From Clytia hemisphaerica (Eukaryota > Cnidaria > Hydrozoa > Leptothecata > Clytiidae): a stretch of DNA of 64,000 bases. Shown here one piece after another: positions 36,167 through 48,480 of this stretch. Made by a program: the position numbers and the translations under genes. The stretch lies in assembly GCA_902728285.1 (NCBI GenBank), contig CACVBU010001366.1:102971-166970 (forward strand), written 5' to 3'. Within the stretch, counting starts at the first letter, position 1. Each line of letters starts with the position of its first letter. The notes under the pieces are model-generated. The model was not told the DNA's origin. It saw only the letters and a list, made by a program, of their open reading frames with translations, and did not search any database.

Positions 36167-36845
36167 GAAGATTGGAACTGAGCGACACATCTAATCCTAA
36201 ACATTTTGTAGGAAAAAAAATTGAAAAAGTTATTTGACCTGTTAGTAGGGGGAAATTTGTAAAATCACTCGATTTTATTGGTCAAAGCACTTGCTATACA
36301 TTTTTGGAAAGGTAAGCGGTATGGGAATCAAAATAACATAGACGTCAATTTTCTTTAGGACACTTTGGTGTGTTTTTCAGACAAATATGACAGTCTCAGG
36401 CAAAAATAATAAGGTCAAAATTAAAAGATTGAATAATTTCCATTTCTTATAATTATTACTATGATCAGTTAAAACTGAGCATGACCGCAAAACAGTTGAA
36501 AAGCTCTTTTTAGGGTTAAAAAATACAAAATTTTGACACTCTACGTTGACCTTTATTCCACCAGGACAAGTGAATAGAAAACTATACAAGGTTTGCCCCT
36601 GGAAAGATCGGATTAACCTTCGTTTCCAGGTTTCCGGGCTACTTTCATCTTCGTCTTGCTTTTAACATTTTACCCACACAGGCCATTTCACGGACGAATA
36701 GAATGATAAGTAAATCTGAATCACTGGGCTTTGGTGATAACGACTTGCTGTTGTTCTAAAATTATATTGTTTGTATTTAGATTTGTAGATAGATTTTTCA
36801 TGTTTTGCATCGAATCGCATGAAGCCGTTATGGGGGCGCAGTGTA

Positions 36846-37291
36846 ATTTTTCCCGTCGGCGGTCGCAACCCAACTTCAGCCGGTCGAAACCCGACTTAGC
36901 AGTCGAAGCCCAACCTAGCGGCCGAAACCCATTTTAGCGGTCGAAAACCCAACTTAGTGGTCAAAGCCCAACCTAGCGGCAGAAACCCATTTTAGCTGTC
37001 GAAACCCATGTTTTATTTCAAATGAAAGAGGGATTTTTAGCGGCCAAAACCCAACTCAGGTGAGTACCCAGCTTATCTGTACACAAACCCAATATTTACG
37101 GCTAATTTCAAAATTCATTGCCGTTGTACTACGCTACGATAATCGTGAGATATACTCTGGTACAGAGTAGTATAAACAAACTTTTTTGATACTTTAACGA
37201 ATGAAACAAATCGGAACCCAAGAATTCCCTCTTTTATTCTAAGTTGGGTTTCGACCGCTGAAGTTGGGTTGCGACCGCTGACTGAAAAAAA
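36846..37291. mobile_element. Foldback element made of ~21-bp GGTCGAAACCCAACTTAGC units
   Basis: The left flank contains about eight diverged units of GGTCGAAACCCAACTTAGCG from 36855 to 37000. The right end has the complement, TAAGTTGGGTTTCGACCGCTG then GTTGGGTTGCGACCGCTG. The terminal repeats are themselves the tandem units, as in foldback elements. Confidence 0.7.
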
Positions 37292-37573
37292 ATACGCGGG
37301 GTGCAAGCAGTATCGATTACCCATGATTCATTTCGACTTTAATAAAAAATGACCGCTATGCTCAGAAAGATAGCATTAAAAGCTGTTGATTTTAGAAATC
37401 AGTTGATGATAGGAGCAGCTAATTATGAAGATTGTATAAATACCGTCGATATTAATTATATAAGCTCAGCCTACTAGATTTCAAATCAGATGAACCGTGT
37501 GCAAAAGATGACCTAGTCAAAATCAGCAGAGAAAGGCATTCAATAGAAGAACTAGAATTGTAAAAAAATAGCA

Positions 37574-37858
37574 TTGGGCTTTTCCAGAAAAAAACCAGAT
37601 ACCCCCTGTTGAGGAGGTCCATTTCCGTTCCAAGGGAGTAATGCTTGATGTGGCGGAATCCCTTAGGTAGATACAAAAATCTTTCAAAAATAACTGGAAT
37701 TCCACGGGGGTAGCTTTTTAAATCCTACTAAAATTCGGAATTCCAGAGGGGTTTAAACCTAAAATTGCCTGAAATTCCAAGGGGTTACAGCATTTTTAGC
37801 TACAGAGGGATGGACCTCCTCAACAGGCGGTATACGGTTTTTTTCTGGAAGAGTCCAT
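37574..37858. mobile_element. MITE with TGGGCTTTTCCAGAAAAAAA termini
   Basis: Left TGGGCTTTTCCAGAAAAAAA and CCTGTTGAGGAGGTCCAT, mirrored right by ATGGACCTCCTCAACAGG and TTTTTTTCTGGAAGAGTCCA. The interior is a mirror of GGAATTCC words. Confidence 0.8.
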
Positions 37859-38416
37859 TCAGATACTTAGGGTTTGGCTCATCAAATGTTATTTACCCCT
37901 AAAATGTAGGTTGACTTTGGTCTTATCTGTGAAGATATGTGTGACCTTCTGTGGCAAAGGATGAAATTTGATTCTATAAAGCTTAATTTTACCTTTTCTC
38001 GGAAACTATTATAGCCTGCTGAGTAAATCTTATATTATAGATAGGGGTTTCTTCCTTCATGCTTTAAATCATTGAGCTAAAAGGACAGTTTCATTCTTTG
38101 CTAAGAAAAAAAAATGAAGTTAGTTTCGGTTTTTTTTTATTATGGCAAACGATGGTACCAATTAACACTGGTTTCGCTTTCCGGTCATCATTGTATGCCT
38201 AAAAACTCCACCATACCTATATTTTTTCCCAGCGATATTAACATCCCCATGTTTTAGTATGCCTTGACGAGCCATTTTTTAATCTTAATCTTGATTTTTT
38301 CTTAGAATATGTTTGTGGCCAAAATGCGGATTTTCCGATCAATAGATCCTTTCCAATTTATGGAATTTATAAAATTATTCGTGATTGTTTTTGATAACTT
38401 TAAAACTGGAGCTGCC

Positions 38417-38514
38417 TAGCTGTGACACACAACGTCGTTTCAACGTTTTTCTAATATTCAAAATGTCCATATAACGTTAGATGAACGTTGAAACAACGTT
38501 GTGTGTCAGCTGGG
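38417..38514. mobile_element. AACGTT palindromic MITE copy
   Basis: CTAGCTGTGACACACAACGTC to AACAACGTTGTGTGTCAGCTG then GG. Part of its right arm recurs as a fragment at about 55436-55470. Confidence 0.7.
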
Positions 38515-38528
38515 TGTTGAATTAGCAG

Positions 38529-38785
38529 ACCTATGTCTCACAGCTTCGGTAGAACTTTTCTCAGAGTGGAAATAAAAACTTCTAATCAAATCCAGATGGG
38601 GATAATTTTGTTATTCCAATGGGGTTGGTTTTGTAGTGCAATTTTTCCCATTAAATTTCGAAAGGAAAAATTAAAGTCAATCTCCTAGTGGGGCTGAAAT
38701 TGTAAGGTCTTTCCGCCGGGCAAATTCGACCAATTTCTTGGTGAAATGAGGGTCCCGCTGGTTTGGGAAACAGGGCTATTATTAA
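38529..38785. mobile_element. CAGACCC-family MITE, diverged copy
   Basis: TATGTCTCACAGCTTCGGTAG to GTCCCGCTGGTTTGGGAAACA then GGG, with GTGGGGCTGAAATTG inside. Confidence 0.55.
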
Positions 38786-40149
38786 CTGATTCTTGCCGGA
38801 AAAATTTGTTCTTTGATTATTCTCAGGTGCTTAAAGCCATTGACCTTTTACATAGTTATAATGTATGTTGATCCAGCAGATTGAAATAAATAGAATCTTT
38901 TGTAATGAATAAAGAAAAATGTGAAGCAAGATTTTTTTCTTCCATTTATTTACAAATTTAAAGGACTCTTTTATTAAAATTTAGCTGACATCAGTTTCAG
39001 ACGAGTCGGGTGTATATAACACCGTATAATTCCTTTAATAAATAACAAACGCCCCCAAATAATTATTTTTTTTCAACCCCATTTTTCCAAGAAAAGTCAA
39101 TGGCCAAGGTTTTACTCTATAATTACCTTTTTTTTGGAGGGGGGGGGGGGAGTGACTTAAAGGTATAATATCGAACCCCTTGTAATTAGCCCTCCCCCTC
39201 CCCGTTTATTTAAATTTAAGGATTTTTCCCTGTTATGAAGCATCTGAGAGTAACTCGTGTAACTTGTAAGTACCAATTAATTATTTCTGATATCTTTAGT
39301 CTTCCTCGTCATTCACATAAGAAATCACAGCTTTTTTTTTATTTATGATTACCTATCAATATATTTTGAGCTTTTTTTTTCTATATTATTTTTTTATATT
39401 TTGTCTTCATTCAATCCAATCAGCTTCTACCCTTTTTACAATTGTCCTGAAAATTGAATTCAATGATTTAAAAATCATACAGTGTCCAACCGAATTTTGG
39501 CTTAATTCAGATATAATCATCATCTCCTCGCAACCAAGTAATATTCCACTTTAAAAAGCTTTCCAACAAGCATATGGCCGCTATTTAATTCATGGTCGAA
39601 CGTGTGCAACGCACTAGGCTCAACTTCAGTAATTTTCTAACTAAATCAACTCAAGTTAAATGCCCGATTTGTAGATACTTAAATAATGGGTTAGATTTGT
39701 AGAATCATAGTAGAGAACACGGTTTTGGCGAATAATTCGTCCCCAAATCAAAATGTTCAAATAATGAAAAAAAAATCCAAGATATTCACCCAAGGCACAA
39801 GTGTGCTAAATTTGAGCCAAATTATACCATTTTTGAAGTCTCCAGGCTGCCTCAAAGTTTTAGCCTCGTTTTAGCGAAAAGGCCCAAATCGAAAGTTTCA
39901 AAAACTGAAAAAAAAGCCCAAGATATTCACTCAAGCACAAGTGTGGCAAATTTAAGCCAAATCCAACCATTTTTTAAGTCTCCAGGCTGCCCTAAAGTTT
40001 TTGTGGAAAACAGACAGACAGACACATATTTTCAAACGAAAGAAGAATTGTCTTCCTTTCAGCGATGCGCGAGCATAAATTTTGAGAAAACCTTTCTAAT
40101 CATAAAAAAAGTATACAATGAAGCCTTCTGAACTCCAAGCTCTATCACT

Positions 40150-41240
40150 TGAATGACTACCGTGAAAAGCACATGCCGCAATCATATTTTCCAACCTGTG
40201 CCGACCAATCGAGATTCTATTCAGCGCGCAATCAACGCAGAGAACCATGAGAGAGTAACCGTGACAGCAATCTATGATCTTGGATTAAGTTCAAATTTGA
40301 TGTTTTTATTCCGTCTTTGAAAACAACTCAAAAATGTCATCAATGCTTTTTTTTTAAAGCCAGTGATAGAGAATCATAACATAAAGATCTGTCTATTATT
40401 TCGATTACATTAAAGTAACATCACCATAATTAATAGTTACTGTTATCCATTTGGGAATTATGTAGAAGATTTCTTTTGAAAGAAACTCCATTTCAATTAC
40501 ACTTGAAAGTTTTTGGGGAATTCGTAAATAGTAAACTGCATACTTATACAGTCTACTAGACATTAGTGGCTGCGTTTAGACCAACTGGCATTTGTAATTT
40601 GGCATTTGCTCATGAGGGATTCGATTTTAATAGCTTTTCCATTGTATTTTCTGTCATGGCATTTAAGGAATCGTCTTTTTAGAGTCATTACTGAAAAGGT
40701 GATTCCCTCAAGTTCAACTTTGACAGATCAAACAATGAAAAGCATGGAATTTCTCAAAAACTGTAGTCATTAAGACTGAAACTTTTTGCCGTACGGCTAG
40801 GCTATGGCCAATTTTGCAAATTTTACAATCTATAGAAAGAACTGAATAAAAAACGTGCAAATACTTTAAAAAATCAAAAATATCATTTTTTCTCTTTGTT
40901 TTGGTTCCTTTGTTTGATTTGAAATGCCAGAAAAGGGGATTCCTTTGCTCAAAATGGCATTTCAAATGCCAACGAAATGCCAACACGCTGGCATCATTAG
41001 GCATTTGACAAACCGAACAATTGCGCGGCACAATAGAATTCAAAAGAATACTGCAAGCAATTACAAATGCCAGGCTGGTCTAAACGCAGCCAGTATGGTA
41101 ATATTTGCTCTTCATCTTTGATTCTTTCTACAGTGACTAGATTGACACATGCGCAATAATATTTCTATTATTGGTCTTCAGAGGTTGATATCTTCTTTGA
41201 AAACTCAACCTCTTATACTCAGGGTATCGAATGGCTCCTT
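40150..41240 (+). repeat. Dispersed repeat interrupted by nested insertion
   Basis: Left part 40150-40400 and right part 41100-41240 correspond in order to the intact copy at 27975-28330. The intervening sequence contains the element at 40568-41091. Confidence 0.65.
40568..41091. mobile_element. 524-bp inverted-repeat element with 3-bp AGT duplication
   Basis: Terminal repeats GGCTGCGTTTAGACCAACTG and CAGGCTGGTCTAAACGCAGCC, continuing into GCATTTGTAA / TTACAAATGC, flanked by AGT at 40565-40567 and 41092-41094. A 3 bp duplication fits PIF/Harbinger-like elements, though their usual target is TWA. Confidence 0.75.
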
Positions 41241-41780
41241 AAATCGAAAAAATTCTTGTCTCTTCAATCAGTGCCTAAAAGTCCAAATTTCTATAACTCG
41301 AACCAATTTAAATCCCCCTTGCGTATTCGAGTTATGGTGACACCACTGTATTTTCAAACAAATCTTTAAAATATTATTCCGTCACATACCTGAAAGTAAA
41401 ACGGATTCCGTCAACATCGAAGTGACTTTTTTCCTGATGTCTCCTTCATGAGTGTTTTGTGATGTTTTACTTTGGTAGAATGGCCAGCAACGCCCTGGAA
41501 TTGGCCGGTAGTGACTTTCTGTAGACCTGGTGATGTTGTTTTCCGATCTCTCTTGTAATGAACTATCAAGCATTCTTTTAAGTTTGTTTTCGTTTTTTGA
41601 AATCAAGGCGCAAATGCCCCTGTGCTTCCCCCCATCCCCGGTTGCTACGGGCCTGTGGAGCAACCCATGGATATATTGGTGCCCTCCCTTCCTTCGGTGG
41701 ATATCTATCAAAACTGCACTTGATGACTTACTGTATTTACTATAAGAATGAAATAAAAACTGTATTCATGACTAACAATA

Positions 41781-42171
41781 TACCTTATCGGCCCTTTTTA
41801 CACCGACCCTTATTGGCGTTATTTTTAAGCTATTGGCGTAATAAGGGCCAGTGTTAAAAGGGCCGGTGTGAAAAGGGCCAAATATTTGCAAAATTTAATT
41901 AAAAGTGGCGTTAATTTTTTATCATTATTTCTCAATTTAAAGGACTTTAGGTATCATTCGAAGACAAAAATTATCCATTGTTTTACTCCATATCTAAAAC
42001 TTCACAAAAATCAGTGATTTTCAATGGAATTTTCAACAGTTTACTACTGAAAATGATATTTTAATGTAAATTGAAGCATAAATAGCCAAAATCAGGCTGT
42101 GGCGTAACAAGGGCCGGCGTAAAAGGGGCCAGCATTAAATTAGGGCCGGTGTAAAAAGGGCTGATAAGGTA
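41781..42171. mobile_element. MITE with TACCTTATCGGCCCTTTTTA termini
   Basis: TACCTTATCGGCCCTTTTTA with CACCG at left and CGGTGTAAAAAGGGCTGATA with AGGTA at right. Internal GGGCCGGTGT and GGGCCAGTGTTAAAAGGG words repeat the terminal motif several times. Confidence 0.8.
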
Positions 42172-42211
42172 TTACTTAACTGACGATTGTTTTATTTGAA
42201 ACGATTAGGCT

Positions 42212-42460
42212 TAAGGCCGGTCTCCACTTTCACGCGACATGAGATAAAACTTTTTGACGTTTTTGGAAGGTCATTGGTGTCGGTTGAAAAATTAAGCAAT
42301 TCCATTGGTCGAAATAGACGTAACGGATGAAAAAAGAAGATTCCTTCAACTTTTTTTTTGTTCGCACGAAATTATTTTATGACGTAATCTTTTGTTCAGG
42401 CAAAAAAGGTTAAGAAAAAAACTGTCACCCATTTCGCGCGAAAGTGGAAACCGGCCTTTA
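42212..42460. mobile_element. MITE, GGTCTCCACTTTCACGCGA termini, copy 2
   Basis: AAGGCCGGTCTCCACTTTCA to GCGCGAAAGTGGAAACCGGCC. Close match to 17595-17836 along its length. Confidence 0.8.
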
Positions 42461-43767
42461 GAATGTTAGGCGAAATAACAGGCGAGAGAAACAGTGCTAG
42501 GAAATACGACAATCCTCTTTGTCGGTAGTTCTTGAAATTGAAATTGTTTCCTTAGTTGCAAGGAATAGATTTTCAAGCCTTCGGATGTTCTTAACTTTGT
42601 GAGTTTTAAGCTTAAAAATGTTCTTAACATGTTCTTATTTTCTCCATTTTTGAGTGTTTTTGTTCATTTTCTTAAAAAATTGGGTGTTTTCAGAGTCAAA
42701 TCCATTAGATGATACCAGCTGCCTTTTTACAGCCTTTGCATGCACACTGAGGTACCGATTGGATTCAATTACCTATAAACAGCGTTTATCTCTGCAATGT
42801 CACTCGACCCATACTAAATACTGTTACTTTAAAAACCAACAATTCTACCCTTATTGGTCAGCCGAAGCTGAGCATTCAAATAGGTAAAATTTTCCAGTTC
42901 CATCATCATCATAAGACGACAAAAAAAAAATCCGACTTCCCGATCTCACTTTGATTTCTAAACTTTCTTCCGATCGGGTTAACTTTTTGGGTACTTTTAG
43001 CGTGTGTTGTTTTTACAGATCATAATGTGGTGTTTCAAGATGGCGGCTCAAGCGATAAGTCAGATGTGATAAGTCAGTGTTGTACCAAAGTATTTCCAGT
43101 GTAAATCTGTTGCAAGCTTCAATTTCTGTCATTTATTTTTTTAACTCGACAAATCAAACACATGATTTTCATCAAGGGGATTCTTTTTCTACATCTTTTG
43201 AAGGTTTAAAGCCGTTTGCTCAAGTTTTTGTTTATGTTGAATTTTCTGATACTTTTTATTGCTGCTTTTTATTAGTTTTTGCAATAAAAACATGTTTTTC
43301 TTGTTTGCCTCTAGGTGGGATTGATGGTGTTATAATGTTATTGGGATTTGATAAAGTTTACAAAAGTACAGCTACTGTCTAAATTTGATAAAGACTGGAT
43401 CCAATCATGCTTTTTTGGACTTGGTTTGGACGTGTTTGATAAGGCGAATCGCAAAAGATTGTTTGGTTCCCGTCATTTCTATTTTAAAAAGTGGGGGTCA
43501 TTCGGTCGGTCGAAAATATTTTTCTTTTAAGAAGCAGCTACATCTTGTTGAAAGGGAATCCGTGTGGACTGATCCGAATTAAGAAATTGAGAAACCACCG
43601 TGTGGATAAACTGGTTTTCGGTTTACTCTCCATTAGCATGCGGCTCACTACTTCGATTTGAAAACTTGTAAACACAGAGCGTGCAGAGGTCGACAGTGGA
43701 AATCCAGCAAAGCAGCGGAAAAGCTTTCCGACTCTCCAACTCTACCTGCTGACCGTAAATCAGGGTC

Positions 43768-44295
43768 GGTCAGATGGTTGGCAGACGATATCATCCACCA
43801 GGATGCAAGTGAAATTTTTCAATCTACGGACCTAGACGGGGGTTCGGTTATTATCAGTTAGGGTTAGGGTTGGAGCTCGAGAGTCACAATATAAGGCCGA
43901 AGGCCTTCTTAGGGGCATCCGTACCCTGTGACCTAACTTAGGATCCCGTAGGGATCCTTGTAGGGGCACCGGTAGGGTTGGGAGCTTTCTTAATAAAGGT
44001 CTGTAAATTACACACTATAAGTATTTGTGAATGACAGCATTCTGCTATGTCTCGTTGGCGCTAGTTGTTAGGCATTGGGTTTGTAAACCAAGGTTGCTTG
44101 TATTTGGTGGTTCGAGCCGGGGTCGGAGACCTATTTCACCGGTACGGGCAAATTTCAGAAAAATACTTAGAAAACAATTAGAAACACTAGAGAAAGTCAG
44201 AAAATCAGGATAGAAGATAGGAAAGTAGAAAATAGGTGGAAAATAAGAGAGGATGCATCCTGGTGGATGATATCGTTTGCCAAATCGGTCAGATG
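43768..44295. mobile_element. Inverted-repeat-bounded segment containing a SINE head
   Basis: GACGATATCATCCACCAGGA then TGCA near 43787 is mirrored by TGCATCCTGGTGGATGATATC at 44253. The interior holds the tRNA-like sequence at 44048. The flanks also share GGTCAGATG words. Confidence 0.55.
44048..44131 (+). repeat. tRNA-Thr-like SINE head
   Basis: TTGGCGCTAGTTGTTAGGC fits a pol III A box, ATTGGGTTTGTAAACCAAGG has the shape of an anticodon arm with TGT, and GGTTCGAGCC is a B box. The acceptor stem does not pair properly and A-rich tail sequence follows, so this is a tRNA-derived SINE rather than a working tRNA gene. Confidence 0.55.
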
Positions 44296-46039
44296 ACGGG
44301 AACCAAATGATGACATCACATCTCCTATTATTGGACTTGCAAAATTATGACAAATGGTCTTTGGAATTTGATCAATTATATTAATATTACAGTTCTTGTT
44401 GAAATTGATCAAACTATTTTTCACGCAGTTCCGGACGCAGATTGTGTTTTTCTAACCTTTTCTAACCTTGGCGCACGTTTTGACGGAATGATGGAATGGA
44501 ATGAATGGCGATAACAGTTTATGGGCAGTTTATACATATCTCTTATCAGACTTGCAGAAAACGGACTGCAGAAAGTTATGAAAAATGGTTTCTAGAATTT
44601 AATGAATTATACCGTCAAGTTACACAACATGCACACTCTCGTCACAACTTGCACAGTCATAACAAACAGATCCATCTGGTCTTCATTTAACATTGTTTTA
44701 AAGTTTAAAAAACACTGCCAGTGCTTGGCACAGAAGAGAGGACTCCCAGTTGAAATTAATTGCTACTCTGCTGCCCTGTTGAATTTATTTATTATGGTCG
44801 TGTGTTTATTCCGCCAAGGCGGTAAAGCGATCGCCCAAATTCATAGACCAATCAAAAGGGAGTTTAAAGCAAAATGGGGGAAAAATGAGCTTCCCTGCAT
44901 AGTTAGGAATTTTAAGTTTTGCTTTAGATTATCATTTGCGACCAGCAAAGTCTTCAAGATGGTAGTGTGCATGCTGTGTAACTTGACGGTACTAAACTAC
45001 AAAATTTATTTACGAAGACTGGATGTAAATTATGTTTTTCTGACCTTGCCAAATTTTGGCTTTGACTGAATAGCAGTCAGTTTTTACGTACCTCATTGGC
45101 CTTGCAGACAACTGACAAATGGTTTCTGTAATTTGACCAAGTCTACCAAAATACAGTTCCTGTTGAAATGTTATAAATATGAACTACGTTTTGCAAAGAT
45201 TTTGATGCAAATTGTGTTTTTCTGGAGTTTGCGCTTTGTGACTTAAAGTTTGCAGCTTGTTAGTTTAAAGTGTTATTGGAGTTTTATCAAGTAAAACAAA
45301 AAGTACAGTTTCTACATATTTGATGGATATCTTTATTTTGGTTCTGACGTTTTGGCAATTTTCTAATTTATTTCTAGATAACACTTTGGTCATATATGGA
45401 TATTGTCTACATCCAACAGAAAAATTGTATCATAATTGACTGGAATGAAATTAACAAAAAGTTTAGTTACACTATTTTTCTCTTTTATTTTATAGTAATT
45501 AACTATAGCTTAATTGTTTGATGTCATAAAAACAGTGCTACAATGCTAAAGAGAAGTATATACTTTGATCTTCTCGTTGGGTGGTGGGGGGGGGGGTTGG
45601 AGGAGCTCTCAGGCTTGTTTTAAATAATTTTAAATCAAGTTATCAAATGTTTCACATTTTGTACATTATTCAACATTTTTAGTCTACTCTGTTTCAGTAC
45701 ATCTCTTACATCTGTTAACCCACTTATTAAAGCTATCTAGCTAAGCTCTATTGGCTGACCTTCCAGCCTCGGCTGGTTTATTCTATTAAGTTTTCCTTTG
45801 CTGGCTTCACTCACATGCTATACATGAAAGACGTATGAAGAAAGGTGTGAAAAGATTCTCTTTTAATAAAAGTAAGTCTGCGACCGCAGTCGGTAGGGGA
45901 GTAGTATGAAGGTTAGTATCCGAAGGTAGGGGAGACCACCACTCTTTTTTCCCTGGATTTCTCCCCACACCCTTGATCATTCTCTTAATTGCTGAGCATC
46001 AAGCAGAGAGGCATCAAGTACCATTTTGATAATCTTTGG

Positions 46040-46115
46040 TATGACCCGGCTGGGGGTTGAACCCACAACCTTGCGAACCGTAGTCGGATGATCTAATAAT
46101 AACTAGGTCACAGTG
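46040..46115 (-). repeat. tRNA-like SINE head (minus strand)
   Basis: On the minus strand GTGACCTAGTTATTATTAGA resembles an A box and GTGGGTTCAACCCCCAGCC contains a B box, with an arm-like CCGACTACGGTTCGCAAGG between. The acceptor arm is incomplete. Confidence 0.5.
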
Positions 46116-47149
46116 TGGATCTAAACCACACTGAAACGACCGCCTTCCATCACGCATCACGCTCGCGAAAGAGCGCGCGCACATTATTAACGCCTACATG
46201 TCATCTCTAATACATTTTAGATTATTCATTGAAAACAGATTACAATATAGTCATTTTTCATGTCTCGATTATTCAATTCCGAATCAAAGATATTCAGGGA
46301 AAAAAAGAGAAACACCTGGGTAATCTAGTTAAAAAAACCGAAAGTAAATGGCAGACAAAGTAACGAGCCAAGGCAAAACGAGATTAGCGTACCACTATGA
46401 AAGAAACCGCCTCCGGCGGTCGATGATAATATAATAATGAAACTTCAGGCACACAATAAACTACAAACTTTTCACTGCCAGGTTTTACCTATGAGTATTC
46501 GATGAAGTTTTTTTCGCAACCTTAAAAGTAAGAAACAGACAAAAGTGGTGTTAAAGATTAAAAAAATTGCAAGCACAATAAATCATTTGTCACTGGTTCT
46601 TGATTTTATTTTGACATAAGGGGGTGGTCAGGAAGTATCTACTAGGGGGAGTGGAGGATATTTCAAAAAGTCAAAAACAAATTTAGCACACCCACCCCTA
46701 AAATAATACCGAGTTTATGTATCGGAGGATATCGAGGGCGATGGTAAGTGAAATCGATACAAGAAAAAGTCGATAGTTGATGTACGGCTCTATATCGCCT
46801 TTGCTCACCTAAACAGACGACGGTATCTTGGTGTTTTTACCGTCGTCGAGCAAAGAGGACGGTGATTTCGGTCCTATGTCAGCTTTGCTTTATACCGTCC
46901 CCCTCGATTTATCTCGAATACATAAACTTGCTAATACTTTTTCGAAAGGTTTTCATTTTTACGTTTCAGGTGTTCGAGTTATCCTTTGTAATTTAAAGGG
47001 TAGAGAGAGGCAGCTATAAAGGATTCTAACGGAAAATCTTACCATGAGATCAAACTTGCAAATGGCTGTATTAAACAAGGTAGGTGGCTTATTTAAAATG
47101 TACTTACTGGCCAGTCTTCCACTTTAAAACGGGGTTAAAATCCTACTTT

Positions 47150-47458
47150 TAGGTGCCAAATAAACGCCCCCCCCCCGCTTGTTAATTTTTCGAAAAATTT
47201 TCAACCCCCTCCCCCGGACCTTATGAGGACCCCCCGTTTATTAATTTTTAAGAATATCTTTAGCTTTCAAAGAGAAGGCCACTTATTTTGCTCTAGATAG
47301 CCTGATTTTAGCCTATATTTACCTTATTTTTGGATTTTTAGAAATACAATTTCCAACCCCCCCGGCAATTAGGTCACTCCGTTTATTAAAATCTCGAAAA
47401 TTTTCCAAACCCCCCCCCCCCGTTTATTCGAGCCTGCCCGTTTATACGGCACCTAAGA
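47150..47458. mobile_element. AGGTGCC-ended C-rich MITE
   Basis: TAGGTGCCAAATAAACGCCCC at left and GTTTATACGGCACCTA at right are inverted repeats. C runs and CCCGTTTATTAATTTTTAAG lie inside. Confidence 0.7.
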
Positions 47459-47837
47459 GCTTAAAATCTCGCTGAAAAGACTCACTTTTGATTTTTTTTG
47501 CTTGACCACGAAGCTCAATCCAATTCCTACAAGTTAGACCAAAAATGGCAATTTCTAACTCAAACTGGGCATTACAGGAGGGCTTCACCCTCCTACATAG
47601 CCCATGTCTGATATACGACATTGGCACTTAAAGGGTTAAATAAAAGCCTTGATTATGTGCTTGAATTATTTTTTTGTTTCTTTATCACCACCTTTTGCCT
47701 GTTTGCTACTTTTAAGGTTTTAAAACTTCATCAAATATCATCATGGGTAAAACCTGGCAGTCTAAAGTTTGTAAGTAATTCAGTGTATGCCAGTTGGTTG
47801 CGCTTAATTCACGTTGAAAGGGTAGATCCAGGCCCTC

Positions 47838-48093
47838 TATTCAGACACTTTACAGACCCGGTGGAATCACCTTCCCACTGAAAATTTTGACCAAAATCTC
47901 TCCCTGGTGAGAAAAATACCCTAAAATTTTAGCCCTTCTTGGAAATTGACCATCATCATTTGAAAATCAAACTTAAAAATTGCACTCCAAATCCATCCCC
48001 ACTTAATTCTTAAGCTCCCCATTGCTATTTTGATAGAAATTTTCATACCCGCCTCTGTGTGATAAATGCCCACAGGGCACCAAGACATGGGTG
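47838..48093. mobile_element. CAGACCC-family MITE copy
   Basis: TCAGACACTTTACAGACCCGG to GCACCAAGACATGGGTGT; the right end is diverged. The interior has CCATCCCCACTTAATTC. Confidence 0.6.
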
Positions 48094-48189
48094 TATTTAG
48101 AGAAAATCTTTTTCCTACATCTTTTAATACGTTTTGCAAGCTACAATCAAGGTCATATTTGAGAAGAAAGAGACATTTTCCAGGAAGTT

Positions 48190-48480
48190 TTGAAACCACA
48201 ATCGATTTGTTAGTGCTCTAAAGTAGGTTCGATTTTTGATTTTGCGTCTAAACGCTAGACTTAAGACTTAGGACCTTAGGAGTTCAGGATCCAAAAGTTC
48301 AAAAATGGTCCAATAAGGTTCAGAATATAGCCTGGAAGTCTGCCAACCCATCCCAAATTGAAATATTCGATTAAATTAAAGAGATAACCCAAAATCGACT
48401 TTCTTGAAAAACGTTAAAATAACCAGAATTCTTAATATATTTCGACCATGATTGTAGTGTACCGAGCGAGGAAAAACTTT
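48190..48480. repeat. Dispersed repeat with inverted copy at ~57268-57580
   Basis: TTTGAAACCACAATCGATTTG, AGGATCCAAAAGTTC, GTCTGCCAACCC and AAAGAGATAACCCAAAATCG appear here and, reverse-complemented in the same order, in intron 11 of gene B. Confidence 0.75.

Noticed and set aside
43855-43878. Telomere-like GTTAGGGTTAGGGTTGG
   Set aside because: Only two units, and the following GGAGCTCGA is shared with 62515, so it belongs to a dispersed repeat.
44602-45069. 155-codon plus-strand ORF
   Set aside because: Longest unexplained ORF, but composition is irregular, no domain or signal recognised, and surrounding sequence is repeat-like with no exon pattern.
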